64,000 nt of DNA from Allosediminivita pacifica (GCF_003054175.1 NZ_QBKN01000024.1:1-64000); one strand, 5' to 3'. Numbered from the stretch's first letter, positions 52,437-61,759 are shown. Program-made: numbers and translations. The notes: generated by a model not told the origin, from the sequence alone.

Positions 52437-53363
52437 ATGATCGAACTCGGGGGCGGCGCCGCGGCGCCGGCACAGGACGCCAACATCAAGGACGTCAGCG
52501 AACAGGACTTCATGGCCGAGGTGGTCGACGCCTCGATGCAGGTACCGGTCATCGTCGATTTCTGGGCCCCCTGGTGCGGGCCCTGCAAGACCCTCGGCCC
52601 CATGCTCGAGGAGGCGGTCAAGGCCGCGGGCGGTGCGGTGAAGATGGCCAAGGTCAACGTCGACGAGGCGCAGATGGTGGCAAGCCAGCTGCGCATCCAG
52701 TCGATCCCGACCGTCTACGCCTTCTGGCAGGGCCAGCCGGTGGACGGCTTCCAGGGTGCCGTGCCGCAGTCCGAGATCAAGGCCTTCGTCGACCGGCTGG
52801 TGCAGCAGGGCGGCGGCGCCGGGGCGGATCAGGGCAACGGGCTCGAGGATGCGCTGACCGCGGCCGAGGAAATGCTCGAACAGGGCGCCGCAAGCGACGC
52901 GGCGCAGACCTTCTCGGCGATCCTGGGCGAGGACGAGAAGAACGCGGCCGCCTATGGCGGGCTGGTGCGCGCCCACATTGCGCTGGGTGAGCTCGAGCAG
53001 GCCGAGGCGATCCTCAACGGTGCGCCGGCCGAAATCTCCAAGGCGCCCGAGCTGGAAGCCGCGCATGCGCAGCTGGAGCTTGCCAAGCAGGCGGCGGGCG
53101 TTGGCCCGGTGGCGGAACTCACCGCCAAGGTCGAGGCGAACCCCGACGATCACCAGGCGCGCTACGACCTCGCCCAGGCGCTTTATGCGCAGGGCGACGG
53201 CGAAGGCGCGGTGGACCACCTGCTGGAGCTGTTCCGCCGCGACCGCGAGTGGAACGATGGCGCCGCCAAGGCCCAGCTCACCACGATCTTCGACGCCCTG
53301 AAGCCCAACGATCCGGTAGCGCTCAAGGGGCGTCGGCGGCTCAGCTCCATGATATTTGCCTGA
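52437..53363 (+). CDS. Thioredoxin with TPR-like C-terminal half (CnoX/YbbN type)
   Basis: A 308-aa protein. A thioredoxin domain at about residues 20-125 has the full CGPC site (Cys47 and Cys50, FWAPWCGPCKTLGP) and cis-Pro in IQSIPTVYAFW. A helical tetratricopeptide-like region follows (ALTAAEEMLEQGAASDAAQTF; ALYAQGDGEGAVDHLLELFRRDREW). CnoX proteins act as folding helpers and redox protectors of chaperone clients. E. coli CnoX has SxxC, while this one keeps both cysteines. Confidence 0.92.
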   Translation: MIELGGGAAAPAQDANIKDVSEQDFMAEVVDASMQVPVIVDFWAPWCGPCKTLGPMLEEAVKAAGGAVKMAKVNVDEAQMVASQLRIQSIPTVYAFWQGQPVDGFQGAVPQSEIKAFVDRLVQQGGGAGADQGNGLEDALTAAEEMLEQGAASDAAQTFSAILGEDEKNAAAYGGLVRAHIALGELEQAEAILNGAPAEISKAPELEAAHAQLELAKQAAGVGPVAELTAKVEANPDDHQARYDLAQALYAQGDGEGAVDHLLELFRRDREWNDGAAKAQLTTIFDALKPNDPVALKGRRRLSSMIFA

Positions 53364-53390
53364 ACCCTCCGGGGGGCTAGGTCGAGCGAT

Positions 53391-54035
53391 ATGAAACGAG
53401 TGCCCGACCTGCCCCCCGTCATCCCGGTCTTCCCGTTGCCGGGGGCGCTGCTTCTGCCGCGTGCCCGGCTGCCCCTCCACATCTTCGAGCCACGCTATCT
53501 CGCCATGCTCGACGATTGCCTCAAGACGGACACCCGCCTGATCGGCATGGTCCAGCCCAACGAGGTGCGGGGCCGCGAGGGCAACGGCCTGCACCGCATC
53601 GGCTGTGCCGGTCGCGTCACCCAGTTTTCGGAAACCGAGGACGGACGCTACATGATCACCCTCAGCGGGATCTCGCGCTTCCGCGTCACCTCCGAGGTCG
53701 AGGGCTTCACCCCCTACCGCCGCTGCGAGGTCGACTGGGCGGGTTTCGAGCAGGACCAGAATCCCGCCGAGGAAGAGGACCATTTCGATCGCGTGGCCTT
53801 CCTCAAGCTGCTCGACCGCTACTTCACCGCGCGCGAGCTTTCGGCCGACTGGGAGACGCTTCAGGAGGCCGAGAACGAATTGCTCATCAACTCGTTGTCG
53901 ATGCTTCTCGACTTCGAGCCCGAGGACAAACAGGCCCTGCTCGAGGCGCCGTCGCTGTCCACGCGGCGCGAGACCTTGGTGACGCTGATCGAATACGCCC
54001 TGCGGGGTGGGACCGAAGACGGAGTGATGCAATGA
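53391..54035 (+). CDS. Lon N-terminal (substrate-recognition) domain protein
   Basis: A 214-aa stand-alone LonN (ATP-dependent protease La, LON domain) protein without ATPase or protease parts. [27 protein letters not shown] and the [16 protein letters not shown] region are typical. Its cellular role is not established; it lies 27 bases after the thioredoxin gene and overlaps the Trm112-like gene by 4 bases. Confidence 0.92.
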   Translation: MKRVPDLPPVIPVFPLPGALLLPRARLPLHIFEPRYLAMLDDCLKTDTRLIGMVQPNEVRGREGNGLHRIGCAGRVTQFSETEDGRYMITLSGISRFRVTSEVEGFTPYRRCEVDWAGFEQDQNPAEEEDHFDRVAFLKLLDRYFTARELSADWETLQEAENELLINSLSMLLDFEPEDKQALLEAPSLSTRRETLVTLIEYALRGGTEDGVMQ

Positions 54036-54232
54036 GCGATGAGACCCAGCCGCCGAAGCCGGCCTACGACCGCCGCATGCTCGAGGCGCTGATCTGCCCG
54101 GCAAGCCATGCCCATCTGCGCTACGACGCGGAGCGTCAGGAGCTTGTGAGCGAGGCCGCGAACCTGGCCTATCCGATCCGCGACGGCATCCCCGTCATGC
54201 TGGTGGACGAGGCCCGGCGCCTCGATCCCTGA
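54032..54232 (+). CDS. Trm112-family small protein
   Basis: A 66-aa protein with the Trm112/YcaR pattern [16 protein letters not shown] ... [20 protein letters not shown], which in other members activates or steadies methyltransferases. Only one cysteine of a zinc site is kept. It is translationally coupled to the LonN gene (ATGA). Confidence 0.9.
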   Translation: MSDETQPPKPAYDRRMLEALICPASHAHLRYDAERQELVSEAANLAYPIRDGIPVMLVDEARRLDP

Positions 54233-54249
54233 GGTGCGGCCGGGCGCGG

Positions 54250-54917
54250 TCAGATACGCGCCCGTACCAGCAGCCAGAGGCAAAAGGCCGTCTCGGACAG
54301 CATCGGCACCAGGTAGGCGGGCTGGATCACAGGGATCAGTCCCGGCGCCAGCAGCCGTGCCAGTCCCCCGGCGATATAGACCAGCCCCGAGAGCCCCAGA
54401 CCCGCGAGGATCACGCGCGGCACCCCGCCGGATCTTGCGAGCAGCGTCACCATGACCAGCGCGTTGCCCCCGAAGAAGACAAGTCCCACGTCGTAGCCGA
54501 TGGCGTGCAGTCCGATCATCTGGTGCGCCATGGCAGTCTCGCCCGCATCGATCATGCCGGGCACCCCGGCAAGCCGCACCAGTCCCACCGCGATCAGCGC
54601 CCCCTGCAGCAGTCTCAGTACCATGGCCGCCCGCGCCAGCGGTTCGGAGAAGCCACGCAGGATGTCGTAGAATAGCAGCGCCAGCGTCACGTCGGCTGCC
54701 ACCATGAGCAGATCCGCGCCGAGACTGGCACGAAAGGCGGGCAGGGCGGATTCGATGGAACGGGCTGTCTCCTCCGCCGTTTCTCCTACGAGAGGTGCGC
54801 GCAGCAGGAGTTCTGCCGTGAGACCGCAAAAAATGATGATGAGGTAGAGTAGACCGGCGAGTCGGACCGCCCCTTGGGGGGGGGTGCGATGGCGGCTGTA
54901 CGCGTGTTTGAGGACAT
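54250..54917 (-). pseudogene. DUF4386-type membrane protein, frame broken at poly-C near the N-terminus
   Basis: A membrane protein of the DUF4386 type is readable on the minus strand. From ATG 54917 it begins MSSNTRTAAIAPPP, then loses frame at a run of nine C (54876-54884 as G9). The continuing frame gives VRLAGLLYLIIIFCGLTAEL, LLRAPLVGETAEETARSIES and on to the end MLSETAFCLWLLVRARI at 54250. A run of ten or seven C would restore one 222-aa-class product. An internal ATG at 54705 could give a shorter 151-aa protein lacking the first helix. Six to seven helices would be expected in the whole protein. Confidence 0.75.
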
Positions 54918-55182
54918 GGCGGGATCTCCTGGCTAAGGGCCACCCCTGTCTACCCCATGCGGAAACACCCGTTAATTGGCGGGATCTGCATTCGTGTCAT
55001 GCGAAAACGCATGCACATTTCCGCTCAAATGCCGGACACCTGTGCGTGAACGCGCTGAAATCGGGATCGCGCCCGCTGTCATGTGCGTTAATATGGCAGC
55101 AACACGAGGCGGTCTACGTCTTGAAACATTCCCCGGGCCTGCCCAAGTAATGTAAAGGCCCATAACATTGGAGGGAACAGGA
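54918..55182. other. Promoter region of rpoH
   Basis: About 265 bases between the DUF4386 gene start and the rpoH start. It contains a CTTGAAA hexamer-plus at 55120 and downstream CCCAAGTAAT, described separately, and no gene. The AT-rich part near 54990-55110 may hold further promoters. Confidence 0.5.
55120..55151 (+). promoter_or_regulatory. Sigma-32-like promoter before rpoH
   Basis: CTTGAAA at 55120-55126 matches the heat-shock -35 consensus exactly. After 15 bases comes CCCAAGTAAT, a partial match to the CCCCATNT -10 element. The start codon is about 32 bases further on. An rpoH gene under its own sigma factor is known in alphaproteobacteria; here it is inferred from the match only. 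Confidence 0.45.
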
Positions 55183-56082
55183 GTGAGCAACTACGCCAAT
55201 TTGCCGGCACCATCGCCGGAGGCGGGTATGAGCCGCTATCTCCAGGAGATTCGGAAGTTCCCGCTGCTGGAGCCCGAAGAAGAATACATGCTGGCCAAGC
55301 GCTGGGTCGAAGATCAGGACGCGACCGCAGCGCACCAGCTCGTGACCTCGCACCTGCGTCTCGCGGCCAAGATCGCCATGGGCTATCGCGGCTACGGCCT
55401 GCCGCAGGCCGAGGTGATTTCCGAGGCGAACGTGGGCCTGATGCAGGCGGTGAAGCGCTTCGATCCCGAAAAGGGCTTCCGCCTGGCGACCTATGCCATG
55501 TGGTGGATCCGCGCCTCGATCCAGGAATACATCCTGCGGTCCTGGTCGCTGGTGAAGCTCGGCACCACCTCGGCGCAGAAGAAGCTGTTCTTCAACCTGC
55601 GCAAGGCCAAGTCGCGCATCGGCGCGCTCGAGGACGGTGACCTGCGCCCCGAGCACGTCGAAAAGATCGCCACCGATCTGGGCGTGACCACCGACGAGGT
55701 GATCTCGATGAACCGGCGCCTGTCGGGCGGCGATGCCTCGCTGAACGCCACCGTCGGCTCGGCCGAGGGTGACAGCGCCATGCAGTGGCAGGACTGGCTC
55801 GAGGACGAGGGCGCGGACCAGGCCGAGGACTACGCCGAGCGCGACGAACTCGACGCCCGCCGCGCCCTGCTGGCCGAGGCGATGGACGTGCTGAACGACC
55901 GCGAGCGCGACATCCTCACCCAACGCCGGCTGGCCGAACAGCCCGTGACGCTCGAGGAACTGTCGGGCCAGTACGACGTGAGCCGCGAGCGCATCCGCCA
56001 GATCGAGGTCCGCGCCTTCGAGAAGCTGCAGAAGCGCATGCGCGATCTCGCCAAGGAACAAGGGATGTTCGCCTCGGCGTGA
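55183..56082 (+). CDS. rpoH: RNA polymerase heat-shock sigma factor RpoH (sigma-32)
   Basis: A 299-aa sigma-70-family factor. Region 2 is at about 45-115 (HLRLAAKIAMGYRGYGLPQAEVISEANVGLMQAVKRFDPEKGFRLATYAMWWIRASIQEYI across the segment). The RpoH box LFFNLRKAK is near 137, and region 4 is DVLNDRERDILTQRRL ... YDVSRERIRQIEVRAFEKL. GTG 55183 has GGAGGG at 7 bases; an upstream TTG at 55168 is possible but less likely. It directs heat-shock and, in this group, part of the singlet-oxygen response. Confidence 0.95.
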   Translation: MSNYANLPAPSPEAGMSRYLQEIRKFPLLEPEEEYMLAKRWVEDQDATAAHQLVTSHLRLAAKIAMGYRGYGLPQAEVISEANVGLMQAVKRFDPEKGFRLATYAMWWIRASIQEYILRSWSLVKLGTTSAQKKLFFNLRKAKSRIGALEDGDLRPEHVEKIATDLGVTTDEVISMNRRLSGGDASLNATVGSAEGDSAMQWQDWLEDEGADQAEDYAERDELDARRALLAEAMDVLNDRERDILTQRRLAEQPVTLEELSGQYDVSRERIRQIEVRAFEKLQKRMRDLAKEQGMFASA

Positions 56083-56106
56083 TCCCCCGCGACCGTGTCG
56101 AACAGG

Positions 56107-56137
56107 GCGCCCCCGTGATCTTCGCGGGGGCGCTTTT
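56107..56137 (+). terminator. Rho-independent terminator of rpoH
   Basis: GCGCCCCCG (56107-56115) and CGGGGGCGC (56125-56133) form a perfect 9-base stem followed by TTTT, starting 25 bases after the rpoH stop. Confidence 0.8.
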
Positions 56138-56149
56138 ACGTTTGAGGCG

Positions 56150-57550
56150 TCATTCCACCCGGTAAGGCAGCACGTCGCGCCGGTGCGGCGCAATCGACAG
56201 GCGCCGCTCGAGGGGCGGGACGCTGCGCTGGTGGCAGTCGCGCCGCTCGCAGATCCGGCAGGAAATCCCGATGGGCTCAAACGCGCTGTCGCGCCCGATG
56301 TCGAGCCCGTCCGCATAGACCAGCCGCGCCGCGTGACGCACCTCGCACCCCAGCGCGATGGCATAGCGGCGCACCGGCGCGCCGAAATGACCGCCGGGCT
56401 TGGATACGTCGCGCGCGAGCGAGATGTAGCGCACCCCGTCGGGCGTCTCGGCCAGCTGCCGCAGGAAACGGCCCGGCGTCTCGAAGGCGCGGTGCACGTT
56501 CCACAGCGGGCAGGCACCGCCGAAACGGGCGAACTGCAGCCGCGTGGCCGAATGCCGCTTGGTGATCGTGCCGGCCTGATCGACCCGGACGAAGAAGAAG
56601 GGCACGCCCTTTGCGCCGGGCCGCTGCAGGGTGGCCAGCCGGTGCGCCACCTGTTCGATAGAGGCGCCGAAGCGGATCGCCAGAAGTTCGAGATCGTGGC
56701 GGGTTTCCTGCGCCGCCTCTAGGAAGGCGCCGTAGGGCATCATCGCCGCCCCGGCAAAGTAGTTGGCGAGCCCCATCTTCGCGATACCGCGCGCGGCCTC
56801 GCTCTGGAAGCGGGCCAGATCAAGCGTGGCCTCCAGGAGCTTGTCCTGCTTCAACAAAGCCAGTTGCACCAGCAGCTGGAAGCTCTGCGTTTCCGGCGGG
56901 GCCAGGCTCGAAAGCGTCAGGATCTGCGTGGCGGGATCGTAGGAGCGCAGCGGGGCGTGGCGGTCCGTGCGGGTGCTGATGCCGGACTTGGCCAGAAGCG
57001 CCTCGGCATTGCTGCGGATGTCATTGGGAAAAGGTCCGGATAAAGCAACGCGTTCGGCTGCATGGTCCACTGCGTCGATGTAATTGTCGCAATAGTGAAA
57101 GAAGTCGCGCACCTCTTCCCAGGGGCTGGCCTGCAGTTGGGAGCCCTCGCGCCCCAGAGCCTCGTCAAGCGAGGCCAGCCGCTCCTGCGATTGCCGGTAG
57201 GCGGCGTGCAGCGACAGGAAGGCATGGGCGAGGGCAGGGGCATTGGCCGCCGTCAGCCGCAGATCGGCCAGCGGCGGGGTGCTGTCGCCGAAGACCGGGT
57301 CGGCCAGCGCCTCGTGCATGTCGCTCACCAGCCGTTCGGCATCGCCCTGGCCCAGTTCGGTCACGTCGAATCCGAACTCCTGCGCCAGCGCCAGCAGCAC
57401 GGTGGTGCTGACGGGCCGGTTGTTGTTCTCCATCTGGTTGAGGTAGGGCAGAGAAACCCCGAGTTTCGCTGCAAAATCCTTCTGCGTCAGGCCTAGCCGG
57501 GCGCGTACCTCGCGCAGTTTCGCGCCGGCATAGAGCTTTCTCGTGGCCAT
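56150..57550 (-). CDS. pccR: Short-chain fatty acyl-CoA regulator (ScfR family), PccR-like
   Basis: A 466-aa regulator. An XRE-type helix-turn-helix at residues 9-62 (LREVRARLGLTQKDFAAKLGVSLPYLNQMENN) is followed by an IrrE-like middle region (ETQSFQLLVQLALLKQDKLLEATLDLARF, ANYFAGAAMMPYGAFLEAAQE across about 240-300). The C-terminal cysteine cluster is ISCRICERRDCHQRSVPP. In Rhodobacter sphaeroides PccR controls propionyl-CoA carboxylase through TTTGCAAA-type sites. Here such a site lies at 57585-57592 before this gene and several lie before pccB. Confidence 0.87.
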   Translation of the reverse strand: MATRKLYAGAKLREVRARLGLTQKDFAAKLGVSLPYLNQMENNNRPVSTTVLLALAQEFGFDVTELGQGDAERLVSDMHEALADPVFGDSTPPLADLRLTAANAPALAHAFLSLHAAYRQSQERLASLDEALGREGSQLQASPWEEVRDFFHYCDNYIDAVDHAAERVALSGPFPNDIRSNAEALLAKSGISTRTDRHAPLRSYDPATQILTLSSLAPPETQSFQLLVQLALLKQDKLLEATLDLARFQSEAARGIAKMGLANYFAGAAMMPYGAFLEAAQETRHDLELLAIRFGASIEQVAHRLATLQRPGAKGVPFFFVRVDQAGTITKRHSATRLQFARFGGACPLWNVHRAFETPGRFLRQLAETPDGVRYISLARDVSKPGGHFGAPVRRYAIALGCEVRHAARLVYADGLDIGRDSAFEPIGISCRICERRDCHQRSVPPLERRLSIAPHRRDVLPYRVE

Positions 57551-57584
57551 GGAATTCGCACCTTAGCAGCAACCGCCGCCAAGG

Positions 57585-57592
57585 TTTGCAAA
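57585..57592. promoter_or_regulatory. TTTGCAAA site upstream of pccR
   Basis: A perfect TTTGCAAA palindrome lies 35 bases before the pccR start, as expected for autoregulation by a ScfR-family protein. Confidence 0.6.
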
Positions 57593-57596
57593 TCCC

Positions 57597-58823
57597 TCAG
57601 CCCACGTCCAGCCCGCCAACGCGCCGTTCGCGCAGGATAACGAGAAGGATGGCGCCCACGCCCGCCACACCGGTCAGGAACTGGATCCAGAGCACCGGGT
57701 AGGCGCCGGTGCCGGGTTGCAGCAGGGCGCCGGCCAGCGCCGAAAGCGCGGCGCCGCCGCCGATCATGATCGCCCCACCCAGGCCGCTGGCCGTACCTGC
57801 GAGGTGCGGGCGCACGGACAGCGTGCCCGCCGTGGCATTGGGAATGGTCATGCCGTTACCGAGACCGACGAAGCACATGAAGCCGAAGAAGCTGTAGACC
57901 GACCCGTAGCCCAGTCCCATGACCGCGAGCGACAGCCCGATGCCCGTCATGTTGATGGCCGCCCCGGTCAGGATCATCCGGTTGATGCCCACTCGCGCCG
58001 AGTAGCGACCCGACATGAAGTTGCCGAAGAAGTAGCCGACCGCCGGCGCGCCGAAGAAGAAGCCCAGCTGCGCGGGCGCCAGCCCGTAGACCTGCGTGCC
58101 GATGAAGGGCGCGCCGCCGAGGTAGGCGAAGAAGGCCCCCGACGACAGGCCCGCCGAGAGCGCGTAGCCCCAGAACCGGGGCGACGTGAGAAGCTCGGGG
58201 TATTCGCGGAACTGCCGCCCGAGGCTGAGGCCCGAGCTGCGGCCGGTCTCGCCCAGGTCGCGCCAGGTGAGCCAGTAAAGCGCGCCGCTCAGCAGGAACA
58301 GCATCCAGAAGACCGCCTTCCATCCCGCCAGCTCGTCCAGCGCGCCGCCGATGGCGGGGCCGATCATCGGCACCACGGCCATGCCCATGGTCACGTAGCC
58401 GATCATCGAGGCGGCCTGATCCTGCGGAACCATGTCCCGCACCACGGCGCGTGCCAGCACCATGCCGGTGACGATCACCGCCTGGCACATGCGGAAGGCG
58501 AGAAAGACGTAGGCGTTGGTGGCAAAAAGGCAGCCGAGCGTCGCCAGCATGAAGATCGCGATCGCACCCAGCAGCACCGGCCGGCGGCCCAGCTTGTCCG
58601 AGATCGGTCCGATGAAGATCTGCAGCACGGCGTTCACGGCCAGGTAGACCGCCACCGAAAGCTGCATGAGCCGGTACTCGGTGTCGAAGTACTCCGTCAT
58701 CTGCGGCAGCGAGGGCAGGAAGACGTTCATCGCCAGCGCCGACAACCCCGAGAGTAGCACGAGTGTGACAATATGCGGCGGGGTTGTGCGGTCCATGAAG
58801 CGGACCAACGGAGCATCGGACAT
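57597..58823 (-). CDS. MFS transporter, Bcr/CflA drug-resistance type
   Basis: A 408-aa membrane exporter with about 12 helices. The N-terminal half shows SALAMNVFLPSLPQM and the motif A region GPISDKLGRRPVLLGA. The proline/glycine motif of drug exporters is AVVPMIGPAIGGALDE near residue 145. ATG 58823 begins MSDAPLVRFMDR; upstream in-frame ATGs (58859 and others) lack a clear ribosome site. It lies between pccR and pccB, convergent with neither; a link to propionate is not obvious. Confidence 0.9.
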   Translation of the reverse strand: MSDAPLVRFMDRTTPPHIVTLVLLSGLSALAMNVFLPSLPQMTEYFDTEYRLMQLSVAVYLAVNAVLQIFIGPISDKLGRRPVLLGAIAIFMLATLGCLFATNAYVFLAFRMCQAVIVTGMVLARAVVRDMVPQDQAASMIGYVTMGMAVVPMIGPAIGGALDELAGWKAVFWMLFLLSGALYWLTWRDLGETGRSSGLSLGRQFREYPELLTSPRFWGYALSAGLSSGAFFAYLGGAPFIGTQVYGLAPAQLGFFFGAPAVGYFFGNFMSGRYSARVGINRMILTGAAINMTGIGLSLAVMGLGYGSVYSFFGFMCFVGLGNGMTIPNATAGTLSVRPHLAGTASGLGGAIMIGGGAALSALAGALLQPGTGAYPVLWIQFLTGVAGVGAILLVILRERRVGGLDVG

Positions 58824-58882
58824 GATCTTGCGGTAGGCTGAACCGTGAGATTTGTCCATATGGCACGGGTCGGGCGGCGTCA

Positions 58883-58938
58883 TTTGCGGATTTGCGATTT
58901 CCATGCGAAGGAATTTGCCGAGTTTGCAAATTTGCCGG
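58883..58938. promoter_or_regulatory. Array of TTTGC boxes before pccB
   Basis: Five TTTGC motifs in one orientation occur within 56 bases: TTTGCGG (58883), TTTGCGA (58891), TTTGCCG (58914), the palindrome TTTGCAAA (58923-58930) and TTTGCCGG (58931-58938). They lie 58-113 bases before the pccB ATG, where a PccR-type regulator is expected to bind. Confidence 0.65.
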
Positions 58939-58995
58939 AAAGGTCTTGAGACAAGGCCGCTGCCGGGTATCGTGCCGCAAAAGGAAGAGGGCCCC

Positions 58996-60528
58996 ATGAA
59001 GGACATCCTGCACGAACTCGAGGACCGCCGCCGCAACGCCCGCCTCGGCGGGGGGCAGAAACGTCTCGATGCCCAGCACGCCAAGGGCAAGCTCACCGCA
59101 CGCGAACGGCTCGAACTGCTGCTCGACGAGGGCAGCTTCGAGGAATACGACATGTTCGTTGCCCACCGCTGCACCGACTTCGGGATGGAGCAGAACCGTC
59201 CCTATGGCGACGGCGTGGTCACCGGCTGGGGCACCATCAACGGCCGTATGGTCTATGTCTTTTCGCAGGACTTCACCGTGCTGGGCGGCTCGGTCAGCGC
59301 CACCCACGCCCAGAAGATCTGCAAGATCATGGATATGGCGGTGCAGAACGGCGCGCCGGTGATCGGGCTCAACGACAGCGGCGGCGCGCGCATCCAGGAA
59401 GGCGTCGATAGCCTTGCGGGCTACGGCGAGGTCTTCCAGCGCAACATCGAGGCCTCGGGCGTGGTGCCGCAGATCAGCGTCATCATGGGGCCCTGCGCGG
59501 GCGGCGCGGTCTACAGCCCCGCCATGACCGACTTCATCTTCATGGTGAAGGACAGCTCCTACATGTTCGTGACCGGCCCCGACGTGGTGAAGACCGTCAC
59601 CAACGAGGTCGTCACCGCCGAGGAGCTGGGCGGCGCCATCACCCACACGCGCAAGAGCTCGGTCGCAGACGGCGCCTTCGAAAACGACGTGGAGGCGCTG
59701 GCCGAGGTGCGCCGGCTGGTGGACTTCCTGCCGCTCAACAACCGCGACGCGCCCCCGGTGCGGCCCTTCTTCGACGAGGTCGACCGCGTCGAGGCCTCGC
59801 TTGACACGATCATCCCGGAAAACCCGAACCTGCCCTACGACATGAAGGAGCTGATCCTGAAGGTCGCGGACGAGGCGGATTTCTACGAGATCCAGGAAGA
59901 GTTCGCCAAGAACATCATCACCGGCTTCATCCGGCTCGAGGGGCAGACGGTGGGCGTGGTGGCCAACCAGCCCATGGTGCTCGCGGGGTGCCTCGACATC
60001 GACAGCTCGCGCAAGGCGGCGCGCTTCGTGCGTTTCTGCGATGCCTTCGAGATCCCGCTGCTGACCTTCGTGGACGTGCCCGGCTTCCTGCCGGGTACCG
60101 GCCAGGAATATGGCGGCGTCATCAAGCACGGGGCGAAGCTGCTCTTTGCCTATGGCGAGGCGACGGTGCCCAAGGTCACGGTCATCACCCGCAAGGCCTA
60201 TGGCGGGGCCTACGACGTGATGGCGTCCAAGCACCTGCGGGCGGATGTGAACTACGCCTGGCCGACGGCGCAGATCGCGGTCATGGGCGCCAAGGGCGCG
60301 GCCGAGATCATCCATCGCGCAGACCTTGCCGATCCCGAGAAGATCCAGAAGCACGCCGATGCCTACGAGGACCGCTTTGCCAACCCCTTCATCGCGGCCG
60401 AGCGGGGCTTCATCGACGAGGTGATCCAGCCGCGCAGCACGCGGCGCCGGGTGTCGCGGGCCTTCGCCATGCTGCGCAAGAAGAAGCGCAGCATGCCCTG
60501 GAAAAAGCACGACAATATCCCGCTCTGA
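58996..60528 (+). CDS. pccB: Propionyl-CoA carboxylase beta (carboxyltransferase) subunit
   Basis: A 510-aa carboxyltransferase that moves the carboxyl group from biotin to propionyl-CoA, forming methylmalonyl-CoA. [87 protein letters not shown] and [18 protein letters not shown] mark the two crotonase-like halves and the CoA-binding sites. ATG 58996 follows AAGGAAGAGGGCCCC. The biotin-carrying alpha subunit begins at 63363. Confidence 0.96.
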   Translation: MKDILHELEDRRRNARLGGGQKRLDAQHAKGKLTARERLELLLDEGSFEEYDMFVAHRCTDFGMEQNRPYGDGVVTGWGTINGRMVYVFSQDFTVLGGSVSATHAQKICKIMDMAVQNGAPVIGLNDSGGARIQEGVDSLAGYGEVFQRNIEASGVVPQISVIMGPCAGGAVYSPAMTDFIFMVKDSSYMFVTGPDVVKTVTNEVVTAEELGGAITHTRKSSVADGAFENDVEALAEVRRLVDFLPLNNRDAPPVRPFFDEVDRVEASLDTIIPENPNLPYDMKELILKVADEADFYEIQEEFAKNIITGFIRLEGQTVGVVANQPMVLAGCLDIDSSRKAARFVRFCDAFEIPLLTFVDVPGFLPGTGQEYGGVIKHGAKLLFAYGEATVPKVTVITRKAYGGAYDVMASKHLRADVNYAWPTAQIAVMGAKGAAEIIHRADLADPEKIQKHADAYEDRFANPFIAAERGFIDEVIQPRSTRRRVSRAFAMLRKKKRSMPWKKHDNIPL

Positions 60529-60529
60529 C

Positions 60530-60901
60530 ATGACCTTATGGCACAAGGATCACGCACCGGGACGGACCGGCTGGCACGAGCATCGCGACGGCGGGCACTA
60601 CGTGCTTGCCCGCCACTGGCCGCCGCGTTTCGACCTCGTCGCCGAGGCCGATTTCCCGGTTGTCAACGCGGCGCGCCTCGCCCGCCAGGTGCGCCAGGAT
60701 ATCTGGCGCGAATTACAGCACTTGCGTGGTTTTTCGCCTGTGGTAGGAGTCGACGTAACGGAACATGCCATCAGGTTGCGCGCCGGGGGGCGGGCGATTC
60801 GGCCGATCCCCCCAAAGACCGCAGACCGGTTGCATGACCTGCTTCACGATCCGGAGCGCCGCGCGCGCTGGATCGCATGGGCGGGGAGGGGGCGAAGATG
60901 A
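60530..60901 (+). CDS. Conserved hypothetical protein
   Basis: A 123-aa soluble protein starting one base after the pccB stop. It is rich in His, Arg and Trp (HKDHAPGRTGWHEHRDGG at the N-terminus; RQVRQDIWRELQHLRGFSPVV mid-way; DLLHDPERRARWIAWAGRG at the end). No membrane segment or known motif is visible. The stop overlaps the next gene by 4 bases. Placed in the pcc cluster, it is probably co-transcribed with pccB. Confidence 0.72.
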   Translation: MTLWHKDHAPGRTGWHEHRDGGHYVLARHWPPRFDLVAEADFPVVNAARLARQVRQDIWRELQHLRGFSPVVGVDVTEHAIRLRAGGRAIRPIPPKTADRLHDLLHDPERRARWIAWAGRGRR

Positions 60902-61392
60902 TCCGCCCCGCATCGAACACCGCTCCGGCCGAGGCCGGATGCGGCGCAGTCCCGGCGGGAGGAGCCCCCGCGGGGGGTCGGGACTGCGCGCTTATTCCCG
61001 GATTCATCCTGGCCGCCGTCCTTGTCGCGGCGCTTCCGCCCGCCACGGCGCGTGCCGAGGGCGAAGCCGTTCTCCCCGAAAGCGGCTACGACGATCTCGC
61101 TCTTCACGACACGATCCCGCGCGAGGATGACACGGCGCCCTGGCGCTTCCGTTTCGTGCTGCCCGACCTCGGCGACCCGGGGCACAGCTTCGATGACGTT
61201 TCGGCCACCATGATGGCGCTCTGCGAGCGGGTCGTCGTGCCGCGTCTTGGCGATCGCGCCGGGGAGGGCGATCGCATCGTCGTCACCCTGATGCGCGAAC
61301 CGGTGGACTTCGGCAGTACTGACCCCCAAAGCGTGCAGTTCTTCGAGGCCTATCGCCTCGAAGATGGCCGCTGCATCTGGGAGTTCTTCTGA
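60898..61392 (+). CDS. Secreted hypothetical protein, DUF6497-like
   Basis: A 164-aa protein with a hydrophobic export segment at about residues 32-50 (LIPGFILAAVLVAALPPATA) and a soluble domain with the roseobacter pattern WRFRFVLPDL ... ALCERVVVPRLG ... IVVTLMREPVDFGSTDP ... CIWEFF. This fits the DUF6497 group as far as I can recall. Overlap with the upstream gene (ATGA) supports co-translation. No function is known. Confidence 0.75.
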   Translation: MIRPASNTAPAEAGCGAVPAGGAPAGGRDCALIPGFILAAVLVAALPPATARAEGEAVLPESGYDDLALHDTIPREDDTAPWRFRFVLPDLGDPGHSFDDVSATMMALCERVVVPRLGDRAGEGDRIVVTLMREPVDFGSTDPQSVQFFEAYRLEDGRCIWEFF

Positions 61393-61606
61393 TGATCTCG
61401 CAACATTTTGCGAAAACCCGCTGCTTTGCCCCGCATTCTCAGGCTTTCGAGTCACAGGTGACCCGAGGTGATGCTGATTCGTATCTTTTTCCCTGTTTTC
61501 GCGTTATCGTGACAGGTGGTCGCACAGGCGCGATCACGTCCCCATTCCGGGGACAGGCAGAGCCGAGGGGCTCCGCCGTTGTCATGGAACCTGACAGGAG
61601 ACAGAG
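61393..61606. other. Intergenic region before small lipoprotein gene
   Basis: No gene is seen in these 214 bases. CCCCATTCCGGGGACAGG near 61540 can form a short hairpin and the ribosome site CAGGAGACAGAG precedes the lipoprotein start at 61607. Confidence 0.45.
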
Positions 61607-61750
61607 ATGTCGAAGAGCATCAAGCTGCTTGCAGTCCTCGGCGTTGTGGCGTCGGTCGCTGCATGCGCCAAAGAGGCAGAGGAAGAGTACGTCGTGGTCG
61701 AGCCCGAGCCGATCAGCTACGAACCCGTCTACACCGGCAAGTACAAGTAA
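61607..61750 (+). CDS. Small lipoprotein (47 aa)
   Basis: A 47-aa protein with a lipoprotein signal: MSKSIKLLAVLGVVASVAAC with the lipobox VAAC and Cys20, followed by an acidic segment AKEAEEEYVVVEPEPISYEP and VYTGKYK. ATG follows AGGAGACAGAG. It is followed at once by a terminator-like stem. It resembles entericidin-sized roseobacter lipoproteins; no function is known. Confidence 0.75.
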   Translation: MSKSIKLLAVLGVVASVAACAKEAEEEYVVVEPEPISYEPVYTGKYK

Positions 61751-61759
61751 GAGCTATCC

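Noticed and set aside
57856-60546. An 896-codon minus-strand open frame over the MFS and pccB genes
   Set aside because: It is antisense to pccB, a textbook carboxyltransferase, and has no recognisable protein content.
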